A DNA stretch of 64,000 bases from Agrobacterium tumefaciens (GCF_005221385.1 NZ_CP039905.1:124001-188000); one strand, 5' to 3'. Counted from the stretch's first letter, positions 46,962-56,885 are shown. Translations and numbers: made by a program. The notes: a model not told the origin generated them from the letters alone.

Positions 46962-48442
46962 GCAGCGATCCTGAACTCGGTCATCATCCCGGTGGCCAGA
47001 TGCGGCATATGATGGCAATGCAACATCCAGCTCGCGGCCTCGCCGGCATCAAGGGCAACAGTGACCATCGACATCGGCGGTATGTACACGGTATCGCGGC
47101 GCGCACCTTCGAAGCGTCGCCTGTTGATGCCAACAACCTGGAATGCATGCCCATGCAGATGCATCGGGTGCCCCATCATCGACATATTGTGGAACATCAG
47201 TTCCACCCGATCGCCGCTCGTTGCGGCAACCGGCCGATGCTTGCCCCATGTTGCTCCGTCGATGGTCCAGACATAGGGCTGCATCGAGCCGCCGAGCATG
47301 ATCATGTGGCTTCGATCCACCGGACGGGCGGCAAGCGTGTCGACAGCGACCAGCCGTGACTCCTGAGACAAGTCCGTGTCGAAGGCCGGGGCGTCATTCG
47401 CTGAAAGGGAATCGATCCTGTCGATCGTGGCGCCCGCGGGGGCGAGAATAATGCCGGTCCTTTCACGTTCGCCCTCCCTGAGCGCCAGAATCGGCCATGC
47501 GCGGGTCTCATTTGGAAGGTCGATCTCCAGGTCGAGACGCTGCCCCATGGCCAGCCCGAACCGCGAACCCGCGACCGGCTGGACCTCATGCCCGTCGACG
47601 GCGACGAGCCGGGCTTGTGCTTCGCCCGTGTCGATCCAGAAAACGGTGGCTGCGGCTGCGTTGATGACACGGAGCCGAACCCGGCCGCCGCGTTCGACCT
47701 GAACGACATCGGGATCGGACAGGGTTCGGTCATTGGCGAGATAGGCATCCCAGTCGTAGTCGTTGAGATCCATCGCCATGTTACCCATATCCATGGCCAT
47801 CGAGCCCATTCCCCCGGCCTCGCCCTGGTTCATTCCAGGCATGCCGCCATGGTTCATGCCTTGCATCGCGCGTGACATGCCGGCAGCGCCATGTCCATCA
47901 GCGCTTGCGCTGGTGATCTCTTCCAGCACTTCTTCCGGTGTCTTGAACGCGAAGTCGTGCAGGAACAGGACGACTTCCTGCCGATCGGCGGATAGGTCTT
48001 CTGCCCTCCGGACGATCAGCGGCGCGGCGAGCAATCGCATTTCCTGGATCGGCACATGGCTGTGCATCCAGTGCGTTCCGGGCTGGGGCGCGAAATCGAA
48101 GCTGCGCGTTTCACTGGGCTGAAGAAGCGGCTGCGGCATATCCGGGACGCCGTCCTGAGCGTTCGGGGGAATCTGGCCGTGCCAATGAATGATCGTGGAC
48201 TCGGCGAGATCGTTGGTCAGATCCACCCGAAATCGCTCGCCCGGATCGAGGAGCAGCCCCTGCCCGTTGGGACCAGCAAGTCCGAAAACGGTGGCCGGTC
48301 GATTGTCTATATCGAGCGTGCGGCTGGTGGCGGCCAGGCGGATCGCAGCCGCGTCCTGGCCGTAGGCCCTGATGGGGAAATGGGATGCAGCAAGCATGGC
48401 TGCGCTGGCGGCGAGGAAGCCGCGTCGTGAAAAGGTCGTCAT
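46958..48442 (-). CDS. Tat-exported multicopper oxidase (CopA/CueO-like)
   Basis: A 494-residue oxidase. A twin-arginine signal (FSRRGFLAASAAMLAAS) is followed by three cupredoxin domains with the ligand sets STIIHWHGQ, THWMHSHVP, HPMHLHGHAF and the C-terminal MLHCHHMPHLATGM. A Met/His-rich insert (MQGMNHGGMPGMNQG and the following Met repeats) should bind extra Cu(I), as in copper-detoxifying oxidases. GAGGTGACGAAT precedes the ATG at 48442. Downstream are two cytochromes c; upstream are a Cys-rich exported protein and a beta-propeller protein. Confidence 0.94.
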   Translation of the reverse strand: MTTFSRRGFLAASAAMLAASHFPIRAYGQDAAAIRLAATSRTLDIDNRPATVFGLAGPNGQGLLLDPGERFRVDLTNDLAESTIIHWHGQIPPNAQDGVPDMPQPLLQPSETRSFDFAPQPGTHWMHSHVPIQEMRLLAAPLIVRRAEDLSADRQEVVLFLHDFAFKTPEEVLEEITSASADGHGAAGMSRAMQGMNHGGMPGMNQGEAGGMGSMAMDMGNMAMDLNDYDWDAYLANDRTLSDPDVVQVERGGRVRLRVINAAAATVFWIDTGEAQARLVAVDGHEVQPVAGSRFGLAMGQRLDLEIDLPNETRAWPILALREGERERTGIILAPAGATIDRIDSLSANDAPAFDTDLSQESRLVAVDTLAARPVDRSHMIMLGGSMQPYVWTIDGATWGKHRPVAATSGDRVELMFHNMSMMGHPMHLHGHAFQVVGINRRRFEGARRDTVYIPPMSMVTVALDAGEAASWMLHCHHMPHLATGMMTEFRIAA

Positions 48443-48517
48443 ATTCGTCACCTCGGGACGATCTGTCCCGCCTGAAAGGTCCAAATGGATCGCAGCGGGA
48501 TCAGCCCCGCCGCAGGC

Positions 48518-48868
48518 TCAGAGGAGGCGCGATATAGGAGGGCGATCATTCCGGCCGGGAGCTGCCGCAACGAAGACGGCATCCGGCGGGAAGGGATATT
48601 TTTGCCGCGAGCTGATTTGCTTTGCCGAAGTACGCACAACCGGAAGCCAGGCCGATATTCCGGCGCAGGCGAAGGCGCACAATCCGGCATCTGCTTTGCA
48701 GGATTTCCCTTCGCTGCAAGCGGCCATCGAAGAAGAGGCTTGCTCCATGTGCTGCGTCAGCGCGGCGCGTTCCAACATCCCGGACATGCGGGTCTCGTGT
48801 GCTTGAACGGCAAAAGAAGCAGCGGCAAGCGAGATGGTTGTAACAATGATAAGCAACGCGCGAAGCAT
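48518..48868 (-). CDS. Small Cys-rich exported protein (family member 1)
   Basis: A 116-residue protein. The signal peptide (IIVTTISLAAASFAVQAHE) is followed by a short helix, a Cys cluster (SEGKSCKADAGLCAFACAG) and a tail ending GRNDRPPISRLL. The layout matches the exported proteins at 50449 and 63284: signal, four or more Cys in about 25 residues, then a Pro-Pro tail. It lies between the beta-propeller gene and the multicopper oxidase on the same strand. A copper-binding or thiol-redox role is inferred from context only. Confidence 0.65.
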   Translation of the reverse strand: MLRALLIIVTTISLAAASFAVQAHETRMSGMLERAALTQHMEQASSSMAACSEGKSCKADAGLCAFACAGISAWLPVVRTSAKQISSRQKYPFPPDAVFVAAAPGRNDRPPISRLL

Positions 48869-48989
48869 GGGCAAAGAATAGAGCCTCGCCGACCCTTTGT
48901 CCATTGATGAAGCCTGCATGCCGGCCGTCCTGCTCCTAGGTTTGAGGCTTAGGTCGTGCGGGGCGGCGAAGCGCCGCCCCGACGTTGCA

Positions 48990-50129
48990 TCACTGCGCCT
49001 GATAGGTGACGCCGTTCGGTCCCTTGCCGACAGCATATGTCTTGACCACGGACTGGCTGCCGACGTCGATCTGGGAAACGGTCCCGGCCACGATGTTGGT
49101 GACGAAGACAAAGGCTCCGTCGGCAACGACCGTCACGCCGTGAGCGCCCTTGTCCGTCTGGATGGTCTTCACGACATTCCCGCCTACGACATCGATAACC
49201 GAGACCGTCTCATCCGGCTCCGTTTCGGTTCCCTGGTTCGCGACGTAAACCAGCCGGCCATCAGGCGTGGCGTAAACCTGGATGGGCGAACGGCCGACAT
49301 TGATGCGTGCGATCACCTCGCGCGACTGCGTGTCGATAACGGCGACCTTGTTTTCATCGCGCAGCGAGACATAGACCCGCTTTCCGTCAGGTGTGAAGCC
49401 GACCTGGACGGGCGCAACGCCTACCTTGATCCTGGCAACTTCCGAAAGCGCCGTTGTGTCGATAACCGAAACAGTACCGTCCTGGACATTCGCGACATAG
49501 ATGGCGCTTCCATCCGGGCTCATCCGCAGGCCGTGGGGGTAGTCGCCGGTGCCGACCGTGGCGACGACCTCGCCCTTGGCAAGATCAACGACCGACAAGC
49601 TGTCGTCTTCGGAATTCGAGACGTAGGCGCGATTGCCTTGCGCGTCTGCGATCACATGCGCAGGATGCCCACCCACGGGGATCGACGCCTTCACGCCGGA
49701 GGAAATATCGGCCGCGTCGAGGACGATCAATTGGCCTGCGACAGCGGCATCACCATGTCCGTCGCCGCCATGGCCAGCCCCATTGGACGCATGAGCGTCT
49801 TCAGCTTTGCCGGCGACCGGCAGGCCCACCGCCAGCACCAAATCTTTTCCCGATACGAACTGCACGTTGTGGGGCGTGATCGGGACCGGAACGATGTCGA
49901 TCTTTTCCGTGGTAAGGTCGATGCGGCTAACGGTGTTGCCAAATTCATCGGCCGTATAGACGAAGCCGGTTGCAGCAGGCTCCGCTCGGACGGTGGCGGC
50001 GAACGGAATAGCAAGCACCAGGGCCGATGCCGTCGCGAAGGCCAGCATGGCCGCACGTCTGCGAATCGCGGTTGCTGTCAGGACTGCCGCGGTGATGGAA
50101 ATCGAACGGGTCGAGTGGGTCTTTAACAT
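48990..50129 (-). CDS. Exported YncE-like seven-bladed beta-propeller protein
   Basis: A 379-residue periplasmic protein with an N-terminal hydrophobic signal (AFATASALVLAIPFAATVRA). Repeated blades read like VYVANVQDGTVSVIDT, YVSLRDENKVAVIDT and VYVANQGTETEPDETVSVID. A His/Gly-rich loop (GAGHGGDGHGD) may bind metal. GAGGAGCTG precedes the ATG at 50129. Such propellers often accompany cytochromes and copper oxidases; the role is not defined. It begins the minus-strand copper block. Confidence 0.88.
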   Translation of the reverse strand: MLKTHSTRSISITAAVLTATAIRRRAAMLAFATASALVLAIPFAATVRAEPAATGFVYTADEFGNTVSRIDLTTEKIDIVPVPITPHNVQFVSGKDLVLAVGLPVAGKAEDAHASNGAGHGGDGHGDAAVAGQLIVLDAADISSGVKASIPVGGHPAHVIADAQGNRAYVSNSEDDSLSVVDLAKGEVVATVGTGDYPHGLRMSPDGSAIYVANVQDGTVSVIDTTALSEVARIKVGVAPVQVGFTPDGKRVYVSLRDENKVAVIDTQSREVIARINVGRSPIQVYATPDGRLVYVANQGTETEPDETVSVIDVVGGNVVKTIQTDKGAHGVTVVADGAFVFVTNIVAGTVSQIDVGSQSVVKTYAVGKGPNGVTYQAQ

Positions 50130-50448
50130 GGTATTCAGCTCCTCGGCTCGCAGCCTTGCGGGCTGCTCGAGCACATCTTGAGGTGAGTTTGAAAAGTGGC
50201 CCGGCGTGCGGATACCGAAGACTTCCTCGCGTGCCGCTGCCTACCGATTTCGGCAAGGTCCGTGCATGGCCCTTTCTGGCTCGCCGGCAGCCGACGATTG
50301 GAGGCTATGTCACGTCGGCGTCACGCAGAACGGCTCGTCTCCTCGGCCGTATCGTTGGGCGGCCTGGGACGCGCACGGTCGGAAGACTAAGGCATTGTGC
50401 CAGTCCTCGGGTCGGCTGGAGCACACGGACAGAACAGGCCGAAGGTGC
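50130..50448. other. Intergenic region upstream of the beta-propeller gene
   Basis: About 320 bases without a convincing gene. It must hold the promoter of the propeller-oxidase block, but I could not identify a FixK or MerR-type site here. Confidence 0.45.
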
Positions 50449-50859
50449 TCAGATGACCAAGATGGATCGCGGAGGTCGCTTCTGACGACGCAACTCCGCG
50501 GATGAGGGCACGGGCGATGCAGCCGGCGAGACTGTCTCGCCGTTCAACGTGCGCCAGCTCCAGGCCGTGTTCAGCGGAGCGCAGAGGAAGCACCCGAGGC
50601 TCGACAGGCAGTGACCGCTGTCGCACGGGTGCTCGGCGCCGCGTTGGGTATCGTTGTCGCAGGGCATGCGCACGAGGAGGTCGGCACAATCCCCAGCTTG
50701 AGTCATGAGCGCCGGGATGCCCTCCCTTGAAGCAGCACGCGCTTGATGCCCGCCATCTGTGAGAAACGCCGTAAGCCCGAACGCGATGGCGAGGAAAAGG
50801 ATAAACCCGCGCCGCAAGGCGGTCGCCCAATTATGCGACCTTCTGAACGCCTTGACCAT
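50449..50859 (-). CDS. Small Cys-rich exported protein (family member 2)
   Basis: A 136-residue protein. The signal or anchor (FILFLAIAFGLTAFLTDGG) is followed by a Cys-rich body (CADLLVRMPC, then HPCDSGHCLSSLGCFLCAP) and a basic tail with RPPRS near the end. It shares architecture with the proteins at 48518 and 63284. The start at 50859 is chosen for the signal peptide. A FixK-type box lies 91 bases upstream, the same distance as in front of the 63284 gene, suggesting oxygen-regulated expression. Function unknown. Confidence 0.65.
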   Translation of the reverse strand: MVKAFRRSHNWATALRRGFILFLAIAFGLTAFLTDGGHQARAASREGIPALMTQAGDCADLLVRMPCDNDTQRGAEHPCDSGHCLSSLGCFLCAPLNTAWSWRTLNGETVSPAASPVPSSAELRRQKRPPRSILVI

Positions 50860-50949
50860 TGTCACGCCGGCGGCCACCACGGCTCATCCTTCGGTTTGCT
50901 TGAATGTAGAAACTGGGGGCAAATCTAGCGCAGATCCAGAATGATCACT

Positions 50950-50963
50950 TTGCGCTGCATCAA
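50950..50963 (-). promoter_or_regulatory. FixK-type box upstream of the Cys-rich protein gene
   Basis: TTGC-GCTGCA-TCAA matches the rhizobial FixK2 pattern TTG(A/C)-N6-(T/G)CAA. It begins 91 bases before the start at 50859. Confidence 0.55.
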
Positions 50964-51099
50964 ACACGTAGGGATCAATGCTTGCGAGGCCGCTCACCGA
51001 AACGACCTGCGCGCCAATCTCCGCAAATGAGTGTGCTGCTCGCGCGGAGAAGCGCGCTCGACTAGATAGAATTTACCCGTGGGCTGACTGTCCGGCGCG

Positions 51100-51624
51100 C
51101 TATTTCGTGTTCCTGATCATTCGCCGCAGCACGTCGTCGCGACGCCAGAAGTGATGCCACAGAGCAGCGAGGGCGTGAGTGGTCGCAACGACCAGAAGCA
51201 TCCAGCTCAGCAGGCTGTGCAGGGAAGCGATGCGGAACGTCACGTACATAGCGATCGTGCCTGTGATCGGCAGTGCGAGCAATAGGCCGTAGAGCACCGC
51301 ATGAGTGACCCCTGCGATCATGCGCTCAAGCACCGACATGCCCTGGATCGGAGGTGGTCGGCCATATGTGAAGCGCAGAATAAGTTGACTGAGCGCCAGC
51401 GCCATAATCAGCCATCCGCTCCAGGCGTGAACCTGATGCAGGAAAAGGTCGAAGGGTTTAGGTTTCAAGAAAAGGTGCGCCATGTGCGTGCGTTGGATCG
51501 CCCAGGCCGTGGGGACCTGGATGATACACAGGATAAGGACCATCCAGTGCATCAAGCGCTGGTAGATCGAGAATGCGCCGGCCGAACGGTGCCGGCGTAT
51601 CCAAATGGACAGCCGCCACGTCAA
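51100..51624 (-). CDS. Cytochrome b561-type membrane protein
   Basis: A 174-residue protein with four membrane helices and heme-ligand His residues: YQRLMHWMVLILCI, FLHQVHAWSGWLIM, GVTHAVLYGLLLAL and TTHALAALWHHFWR. This is the bacterial cytochrome b561 (CybB-like) pattern, moving electrons between quinol and periplasmic partners. It starts at TTG 51624, overlapping the phosphorylase stop as TTGA, with GAGG upstream. It is the last gene of the ATPase-nucleotide operon. Confidence 0.9.
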   Translation of the reverse strand: MTWRLSIWIRRHRSAGAFSIYQRLMHWMVLILCIIQVPTAWAIQRTHMAHLFLKPKPFDLFLHQVHAWSGWLIMALALSQLILRFTYGRPPPIQGMSVLERMIAGVTHAVLYGLLLALPITGTIAMYVTFRIASLHSLLSWMLLVVATTHALAALWHHFWRRDDVLRRMIRNTK

Positions 51625-53153
51625 CTTTCGACCTCGAAAAGGTCGCCTGCATGCGCGGCATAGTCCAGTGCGTAGCCAAGTTCACCAGCCGTCTCGGCGT
51701 GAACGTGCAAAAGCGGCTGGCCGCTGGCGATCTCGTCGCCGAGGCGGACGGCCATTTGGACGCCTGCCGCCTTCGACTCCGGCGCTCCGGCGAGCTTGGC
51801 GAGTCGGGCGATTTTGCGATTGTTGATATGGACGACGCGGCCGGCGCGCGACGCGATCAACGGATGAACCTGTGCGGCCTTCGGTGGCTCACGAAGTCCG
51901 CCTTGCGCCTCGCAGATCGCCATGAACTTCGACCAGGCACGACCGTCGACCAAGGTCGCCAACGCAAGCGCTTCACCTTTCCCCTTTGCGGCCTTTCCAC
52001 CGATCTCAAGCGCGGCGCCCGCCAACAGGATCGCGCGGCGTCGCAGATCGTCCGGCGCATCCGGCGCGTTTTGAAGAACCGCCAGGACGTCGAAGGCTTC
52101 TAGACCTGGGCCGATGCCGCGCCCGACGGGTTGCGAACCGTCGGTCTGGACGCAGGTCAGGGCCAGATCGAAACGGGCAGCGACGGCGCTGAGGCGACTG
52201 GCGAGCTGATCGGCGGCCGCTTCGCTGCGCACCTTGGCGGTTGCCCCAACCGGGATGTCGATAACCACATGCGTCGAGCCAGCGGCGATTTTTTTTGAAA
52301 GGACGGAAGCGACAAGCTGTCCCTCGGTATCCACGTCGAGTTCGCGTTCGATCCGGACGAAAATGTCGTCGGCGGGGCTGAGATGCACCGCCCCGCCCCA
52401 GGCGATGCATCCGCCTTCTGCTTCCACGACGCGTCGAAGGGTTTCGATGCTGAGGTCGACAGGGGCAAGCGTTTCCATTGTGTCGGCGGTGCCGGCTGGC
52501 GAGGTAATCGCGCGCGAAGACGTCTTCGGCATGACAAGGCCATTGGCGGCCACGATCGCGACGACGATCGGCGTGGTTCGATTGCCCGGCAACCCGCCGA
52601 CACAGTGCTTGTCCACAACGATCGGAGCATTCCAGCTCATCCGGTCGCCGACATCGACCATGGCGCGCGTGAGGTCAACAGTCTCGCTCTCGTCGAGAGG
52701 AAGCGCGGCACTGGCGGTCAGAAAGGCGGCGAGATGGACCTCGGTATAGCGGCCTGCGACCACGTCGCTCACGATTTCGGCAAAGGCGTGCGCGTCGAGG
52801 CGATTGCCATATATGCGACGGCGCACGCTCGTCAGAGACTCCACGGCCGGAGGATGGGTCACCGTCACATTGTCATTCTCGCTAACGCCGAGGATCTGCC
52901 AGGCTGTTTCAGAAAGACCGACTTCATCCTGAGCGAGCAATGCATCTCCTTCGACCTGAAAGAGCGTTGCCTGTACCTGTCTCGCGCCGATCGAGACGAG
53001 GACCTGGGTGCGCGCGGACAGACCCTCCGAGCGGCAGACATGGCAATCGGTGCGCATCACCACCACGGCCTGGTGCTGAGTGTGCAGCCGCAGGCGCCGC
53101 ACGCGTAGCGTCGGCTGAGAAGGAACCTCGGGTTCGACGTTGTTGATCGTCAT
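51621..53153 (-). CDS. AMP phosphorylase / thymidine-phosphorylase-like enzyme
   Basis: A 510-residue member of the nucleoside phosphorylase II family. The signature KTSSRAITSPAGTADTME and the phosphate/ribose site DKHCVGGLPGNRTTP are present. An extra N-terminal domain of about 85 residues (RRLRLHTQHQAVVVMRTDCH to VTVTHPP) is the hallmark of archaeal-type AMP phosphorylases, which convert AMP and phosphate to adenine and ribose-1,5-bisphosphate. Common annotation is thymidine phosphorylase. ATGA overlaps join it to the nuclease gene upstream and a TTGA overlap joins it to the cytochrome downstream, so it acts in the same operon. Confidence 0.9.
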   Translation of the reverse strand: MTINNVEPEVPSQPTLRVRRLRLHTQHQAVVVMRTDCHVCRSEGLSARTQVLVSIGARQVQATLFQVEGDALLAQDEVGLSETAWQILGVSENDNVTVTHPPAVESLTSVRRRIYGNRLDAHAFAEIVSDVVAGRYTEVHLAAFLTASAALPLDESETVDLTRAMVDVGDRMSWNAPIVVDKHCVGGLPGNRTTPIVVAIVAANGLVMPKTSSRAITSPAGTADTMETLAPVDLSIETLRRVVEAEGGCIAWGGAVHLSPADDIFVRIERELDVDTEGQLVASVLSKKIAAGSTHVVIDIPVGATAKVRSEAAADQLASRLSAVAARFDLALTCVQTDGSQPVGRGIGPGLEAFDVLAVLQNAPDAPDDLRRRAILLAGAALEIGGKAAKGKGEALALATLVDGRAWSKFMAICEAQGGLREPPKAAQVHPLIASRAGRVVHINNRKIARLAKLAGAPESKAAGVQMAVRLGDEIASGQPLLHVHAETAGELGYALDYAAHAGDLFEVES

Positions 53154-54508
53154 AGGTCGAAAGCCTGATTCTGGCGTGAGACGACTGCGTTCCATCCAAG
53201 CTCGCGGTCGATCCGCACGCGCAGCGCTTCGGAGGCATCGTCTTCACCATGCACGATGAACACGCGGGACGGCGGCCGACGGAAGCCGGACAGCCAGCGC
53301 ATCAGCTCGTTTGCGTCGGCATGCGCCGACAGCATGGACAGGTCCGCGACCTCTGCCCGAACCGGGATCCACTGGCCATGGATTTTGATCTCGCGGGAGC
53401 CCTGCATCATAGCGCGGCCCCGCGTTCCGGCTGCCTGAAAACCCGAGAAGAGAATGGTGTTGCGGCTGTCGGGGGCAAACGCCTTGAGATGGTGCAGGAC
53501 CCGTCCACCGGTGGCCATGCCGCTCGCCGAAATAACGATCTTCGGGTAGGCGCTTGCGGTGATCGCCTTGGAACCCTCAACGTCGCGCGTGTAGGTGGCG
53601 ATCGAGCAAATCGCATTGCATTCCTGCGGGCTCAGCCGGTGATCGGAACGATGCGCATGCAGCAAATCCGTTGCGTCGATCGCCATGGGGCTGTCGAGAT
53701 AGATGGGAATCTTTCCGAGACGGCCATTCATTCTCAGCTTCCAGAGATGGTAGAGAAGTGATTGGGCTCGCCCAACCGCGAAGGCGGGGATCACAACGGT
53801 TCCGCCCCTGGCGGTCGTGCGCTCAATGACGCTTCCCAAAGCCTCTGTGGGATCGACCTGATCGTGGATGCGATTTCCGTAGGTCGACTCGATTACGACG
53901 TAGTCGGCGTTTTCGACAGCCGTGGGGTCGGGAAGAACGGGGTCATCGTAGCGGCCGAGATCGCCCGAGAAAGCGACTCGACGCCCTGCCCATTCGATTT
54001 CCGCGATAGCCGCGCCCAAGATATGCCCGGCATGGCGGAAGGTCAGTGTCGCATTGCCTGGAAGGTGAATGGGCTTGTCGAAAGGTTCGGGCGAGAAGAA
54101 TTCGAGGGAGTGCTCGGCGTCGCGGATGCCGTAGAGCGCAAGCGCAGGCTTGTGCTTCGAAAAGCCCTTTCGATTGGCGTATTCGGCATCCTTTTCCTGG
54201 AGGTGGCCGCTGTCCTTCAGGATCAGCTCGGCAACGTCGCGCGTCGCCTCGGTAGAGTAGATTCGGCCGCGGAAGCCATCTCGAACGAGCTTGGGCAAAT
54301 AGCCGGAATGGTCGAGGTGGGCATGCGTCAGGACGACGGCGTCGATGCTCGATGGCGTAACCGGAAGTGCTGCCCAGTTGAGTTCGCGCAGGTTCTTCAG
54401 GCCCTGGAACAGGCCGCAATCGATCAGGATGCGCTTGTCGCCATTGGTGAGGAGATGTTTCGAGCCGGTGACGGTTCCCGCACCGCCAAGCGAAGTTAGT
54501 GTGAGCAT
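53150..54508 (-). CDS. Beta-CASP metallo-beta-lactamase-fold nuclease
   Basis: A 452-residue protein with the zinc site THAHLDHSGYLPKLV, later metal ligands in FRHAGHILGAAIAEI and FSGDLGRYDDPVL, the beta-CASP insert, and a C-terminal RMMBL motif (LSAHADANELMRWL, FIVHGEDDASEAL). Relatives (CPSF73/YSH1-like, RNase J-like) cut or degrade RNA. GAGGG precedes the ATG at 54508. It follows the phosphoketolase-like gene by seven bases and overlaps the phosphorylase start by four. In this setting it may release nucleotides from RNA for the neighbouring enzymes (inference). Confidence 0.92.
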   Translation of the reverse strand: MLTLTSLGGAGTVTGSKHLLTNGDKRILIDCGLFQGLKNLRELNWAALPVTPSSIDAVVLTHAHLDHSGYLPKLVRDGFRGRIYSTEATRDVAELILKDSGHLQEKDAEYANRKGFSKHKPALALYGIRDAEHSLEFFSPEPFDKPIHLPGNATLTFRHAGHILGAAIAEIEWAGRRVAFSGDLGRYDDPVLPDPTAVENADYVVIESTYGNRIHDQVDPTEALGSVIERTTARGGTVVIPAFAVGRAQSLLYHLWKLRMNGRLGKIPIYLDSPMAIDATDLLHAHRSDHRLSPQECNAICSIATYTRDVEGSKAITASAYPKIVISASGMATGGRVLHHLKAFAPDSRNTILFSGFQAAGTRGRAMMQGSREIKIHGQWIPVRAEVADLSMLSAHADANELMRWLSGFRRPPSRVFIVHGEDDASEALRVRIDRELGWNAVVSRQNQAFDL

Positions 54509-54515
54509 GTTGCCC

Positions 54516-56885
54516 TCAATCTTGTGCTTTGGACAGATCGGCAGGAGCGCCACATCCATCGATTGCGTTGCGTTCGGCCAGGGTGAGCAGTTCATCGCGC
54601 GACCAGTCCGAGAGCCGTGCGGATGCGTCGACAAGGTGCGCCCATGAGCAGCGGTTGGCGAAAAGCATGCCGGAAACATCCAGCGTGCCGCCACGACTGA
54701 TATATCCATGCGCCGCGGTCCGTTTCGGGCCGCCGTCTAGCCGTCGAAGCAGGCCGACCATCGGTTCTGGGCGGGTGTGAGTGACGATAAGGCGGGGCAG
54801 ATCGGGTGGGAAAAGGCTTGCAAGCTGGTCATCGCGCGCTGTGAATTCGGCCTCGAGCGGATCGCGCGGCGCCCGAAAGCGTCCAGGCTCCGAAATCGCC
54901 GTGACGACGACCCGTCGACCATGCGCTTTCAGCCGGTGGGCGGCCTTGAGAGCTTCTTCGAGTTGATAGGCGCCGATCGTGACGAGCTGGAGTGCCGCTC
55001 CATCCGGGTCGCCGTCGATATGAGCCGCACCTATGTTGACGAAGCGCTCGGCCGCCTCGGCGTCGAGACGGTGAGGCATGTCGCGCTTGGACACGATAAG
55101 GCAAGCTACTTGGCCGCGCCCGCGATAGACCGACCGCAGCGCCGCGGCAGCGCTGTTCGCATCGACGGGAAACAGCACGCGGGACGTATCCGACATCTCG
55201 CCCAACAGGGCCTCGCCAATCGTCGGATCCTGGTGTGACTGTTCGTTCTTTGCGTTCTCCCAGGTGTGCGATGTGACGACGAGCGGCACGGAGATCCAGC
55301 CCGGCGTTTTGCCCGCTTCCCGTTGGTGGCGGGAGAAGATGATCTCCTGGCGCAGGCCGCCTAGCATCTTCATCGCGAAGGCTTCGTAACTGACGATCAG
55401 ATTGATGCCGCCCTTGTTGGCGAGCGCCGCACCGGCCACGGCTTCCTCATTCAGGGCCGTGATAACCGCGCCGTCGACGGCATCGGCAACGCCAGGCTCC
55501 GACTGGTTTACGCGGTGGCGAAGCCTGTCGAGCGTTGCGCCCATATGGTTCGAGCGGAGTTCATCGGGATTGCCGACCCGCGGACGAAGGCCGGGATTGG
55601 CATCGACGACCCGGACAAACCAGCGATCTATTGCATGCATGGCGCAGTCGGAGGGGTAACCTTCCTGGGACCAGTCAGGTTCGGGCAGGTGCGGCGCTGC
55701 GGGATTACGGGATGCCAGAGGATGCTTGCTTTCGGGAACGCGGCCCTGCCTCTCATGAATGGCAATCTCGGACACGGCGTCATCAATGTCGCCCGGCGGC
55801 ACGAATAGAGCCCTTGCAGCGTCGTTGAAGGCTTGACGCGCCGCTTCGTCTCGCGACGGGTTGCCCGTCAGAGGAAGATTGTGCGCGGCATTTGTGCCCG
55901 CTCCGGGGAAGCCGAATCCTTTGACAGTCTCGGCGATGACATAGGGAATGGGTGCGGGATAGCGGCGGCTGGGATCGGTCGCGAAGCGCGTGAGCTGCTC
56001 TTCCGCTGAGAGGATGGCCCAAGCGAAGGCGGCGGGGTCCCGGCCATCGATCCTCATCGGCGCGAATCCGTTGAGGCTGAGATGATCGGCAAACCAATCT
56101 GCCCCGCCTTGCTGCGCGATCTGGACGCGTTCCTCGATACGGCGGCCGTTCATGATCATCACTGGAACAACGAAGCCGGAATCCTCCGAGCGCCACCAGC
56201 GCGGCGTCCAGTCCGATCCGCGCTGTTCCTCAAACGCGCCATCGCTGAGAAAGGCGACGAGGCTTTCGCCTGTCAGTGGCGCATGGACGTACTGCACTTC
56301 CGAGAACCCGAGATAGCCGCCCTCCGAGATCGCACCGGCGGTGGTTGGGCCGGCGTGGCTGCCGATCGGCACGCCCGGCCGGCCGCTCGCGTCGATAGCG
56401 TAGGAGTAGAAATCGGCTGCGAGTTGAGACAGCCCTTTCTCGCTGCGATCATAGCGCCCGAGCTGAGCTTGCGAAACGTCGCCTGTCAGCGCGTTGACTG
56501 CATCGATCGCCGCCACGCAATGCCCCTGACCCATAAGCCACGATCGGGTTGTTGCCGAAATCGCGTTGGCAACCAGATAGCCGACGAAAGCCGGGGCCAT
56601 GTTGAGCGAACCGCCGGTATGGCCCTCCGGAACGGTTTTGAAGGCGTCGGCTGGCAGAGGAGCGCCGGACAAATCGACACGCCTCGCATAGGTCATGTGG
56701 ACGATGGTCCACATGGCAGCCGAGGTCAGGCGGTCGGCCGCTGCGAGCAGTCGGTAGAGCCGATCAGGTTCGATCCGTCCCGACATGGCCAGCGTTTGAA
56801 TGCGCTCGATGGTTTCGTCGCTATGTCGGATCTGGCCATAGCCGTCGCGCCATGCCTTGAAGAGTTCGGGAGTCGCTGCGGCCAT
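54516..56885 (-). CDS. Phosphoketolase-family thiamine-diphosphate enzyme
   Basis: A 789-residue protein matching the phosphoketolase/transketolase superfamily: EGHTGGSLNMAPAFVGYLVA in the N-terminal region, HAGPTTAGAISEGGYLGFSE and LVAFLSDGAFEEQRG (cofactor binding), TVKGFGFPGAGTNAAHNLPL, and MGATLDRLRHRVNQ before the pyrimidine-binding domain. Phosphoketolases split xylulose-5- or fructose-6-phosphate with phosphate into acetyl phosphate plus glyceraldehyde-3- or erythrose-4-phosphate. Divergent members with this gene context are sometimes named xylulose-5-phosphate 3-epimerase, so the exact reaction is uncertain. It lies 50 bp after the PRPP-synthetase-like gene in the same operon. Confidence 0.85.
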   Translation of the reverse strand: MAAATPELFKAWRDGYGQIRHSDETIERIQTLAMSGRIEPDRLYRLLAAADRLTSAAMWTIVHMTYARRVDLSGAPLPADAFKTVPEGHTGGSLNMAPAFVGYLVANAISATTRSWLMGQGHCVAAIDAVNALTGDVSQAQLGRYDRSEKGLSQLAADFYSYAIDASGRPGVPIGSHAGPTTAGAISEGGYLGFSEVQYVHAPLTGESLVAFLSDGAFEEQRGSDWTPRWWRSEDSGFVVPVMIMNGRRIEERVQIAQQGGADWFADHLSLNGFAPMRIDGRDPAAFAWAILSAEEQLTRFATDPSRRYPAPIPYVIAETVKGFGFPGAGTNAAHNLPLTGNPSRDEAARQAFNDAARALFVPPGDIDDAVSEIAIHERQGRVPESKHPLASRNPAAPHLPEPDWSQEGYPSDCAMHAIDRWFVRVVDANPGLRPRVGNPDELRSNHMGATLDRLRHRVNQSEPGVADAVDGAVITALNEEAVAGAALANKGGINLIVSYEAFAMKMLGGLRQEIIFSRHQREAGKTPGWISVPLVVTSHTWENAKNEQSHQDPTIGEALLGEMSDTSRVLFPVDANSAAAALRSVYRGRGQVACLIVSKRDMPHRLDAEAAERFVNIGAAHIDGDPDGAALQLVTIGAYQLEEALKAAHRLKAHGRRVVVTAISEPGRFRAPRDPLEAEFTARDDQLASLFPPDLPRLIVTHTRPEPMVGLLRRLDGGPKRTAAHGYISRGGTLDVSGMLFANRCSWAHLVDASARLSDWSRDELLTLAERNAIDGCGAPADLSKAQD

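Noticed and set aside
50196..50505. Open frames between the beta-propeller gene and the Cys-rich protein gene
   Set aside because: They overlap each other in three phases, lack ribosome-binding sites and read as Arg/Ser-rich noise.
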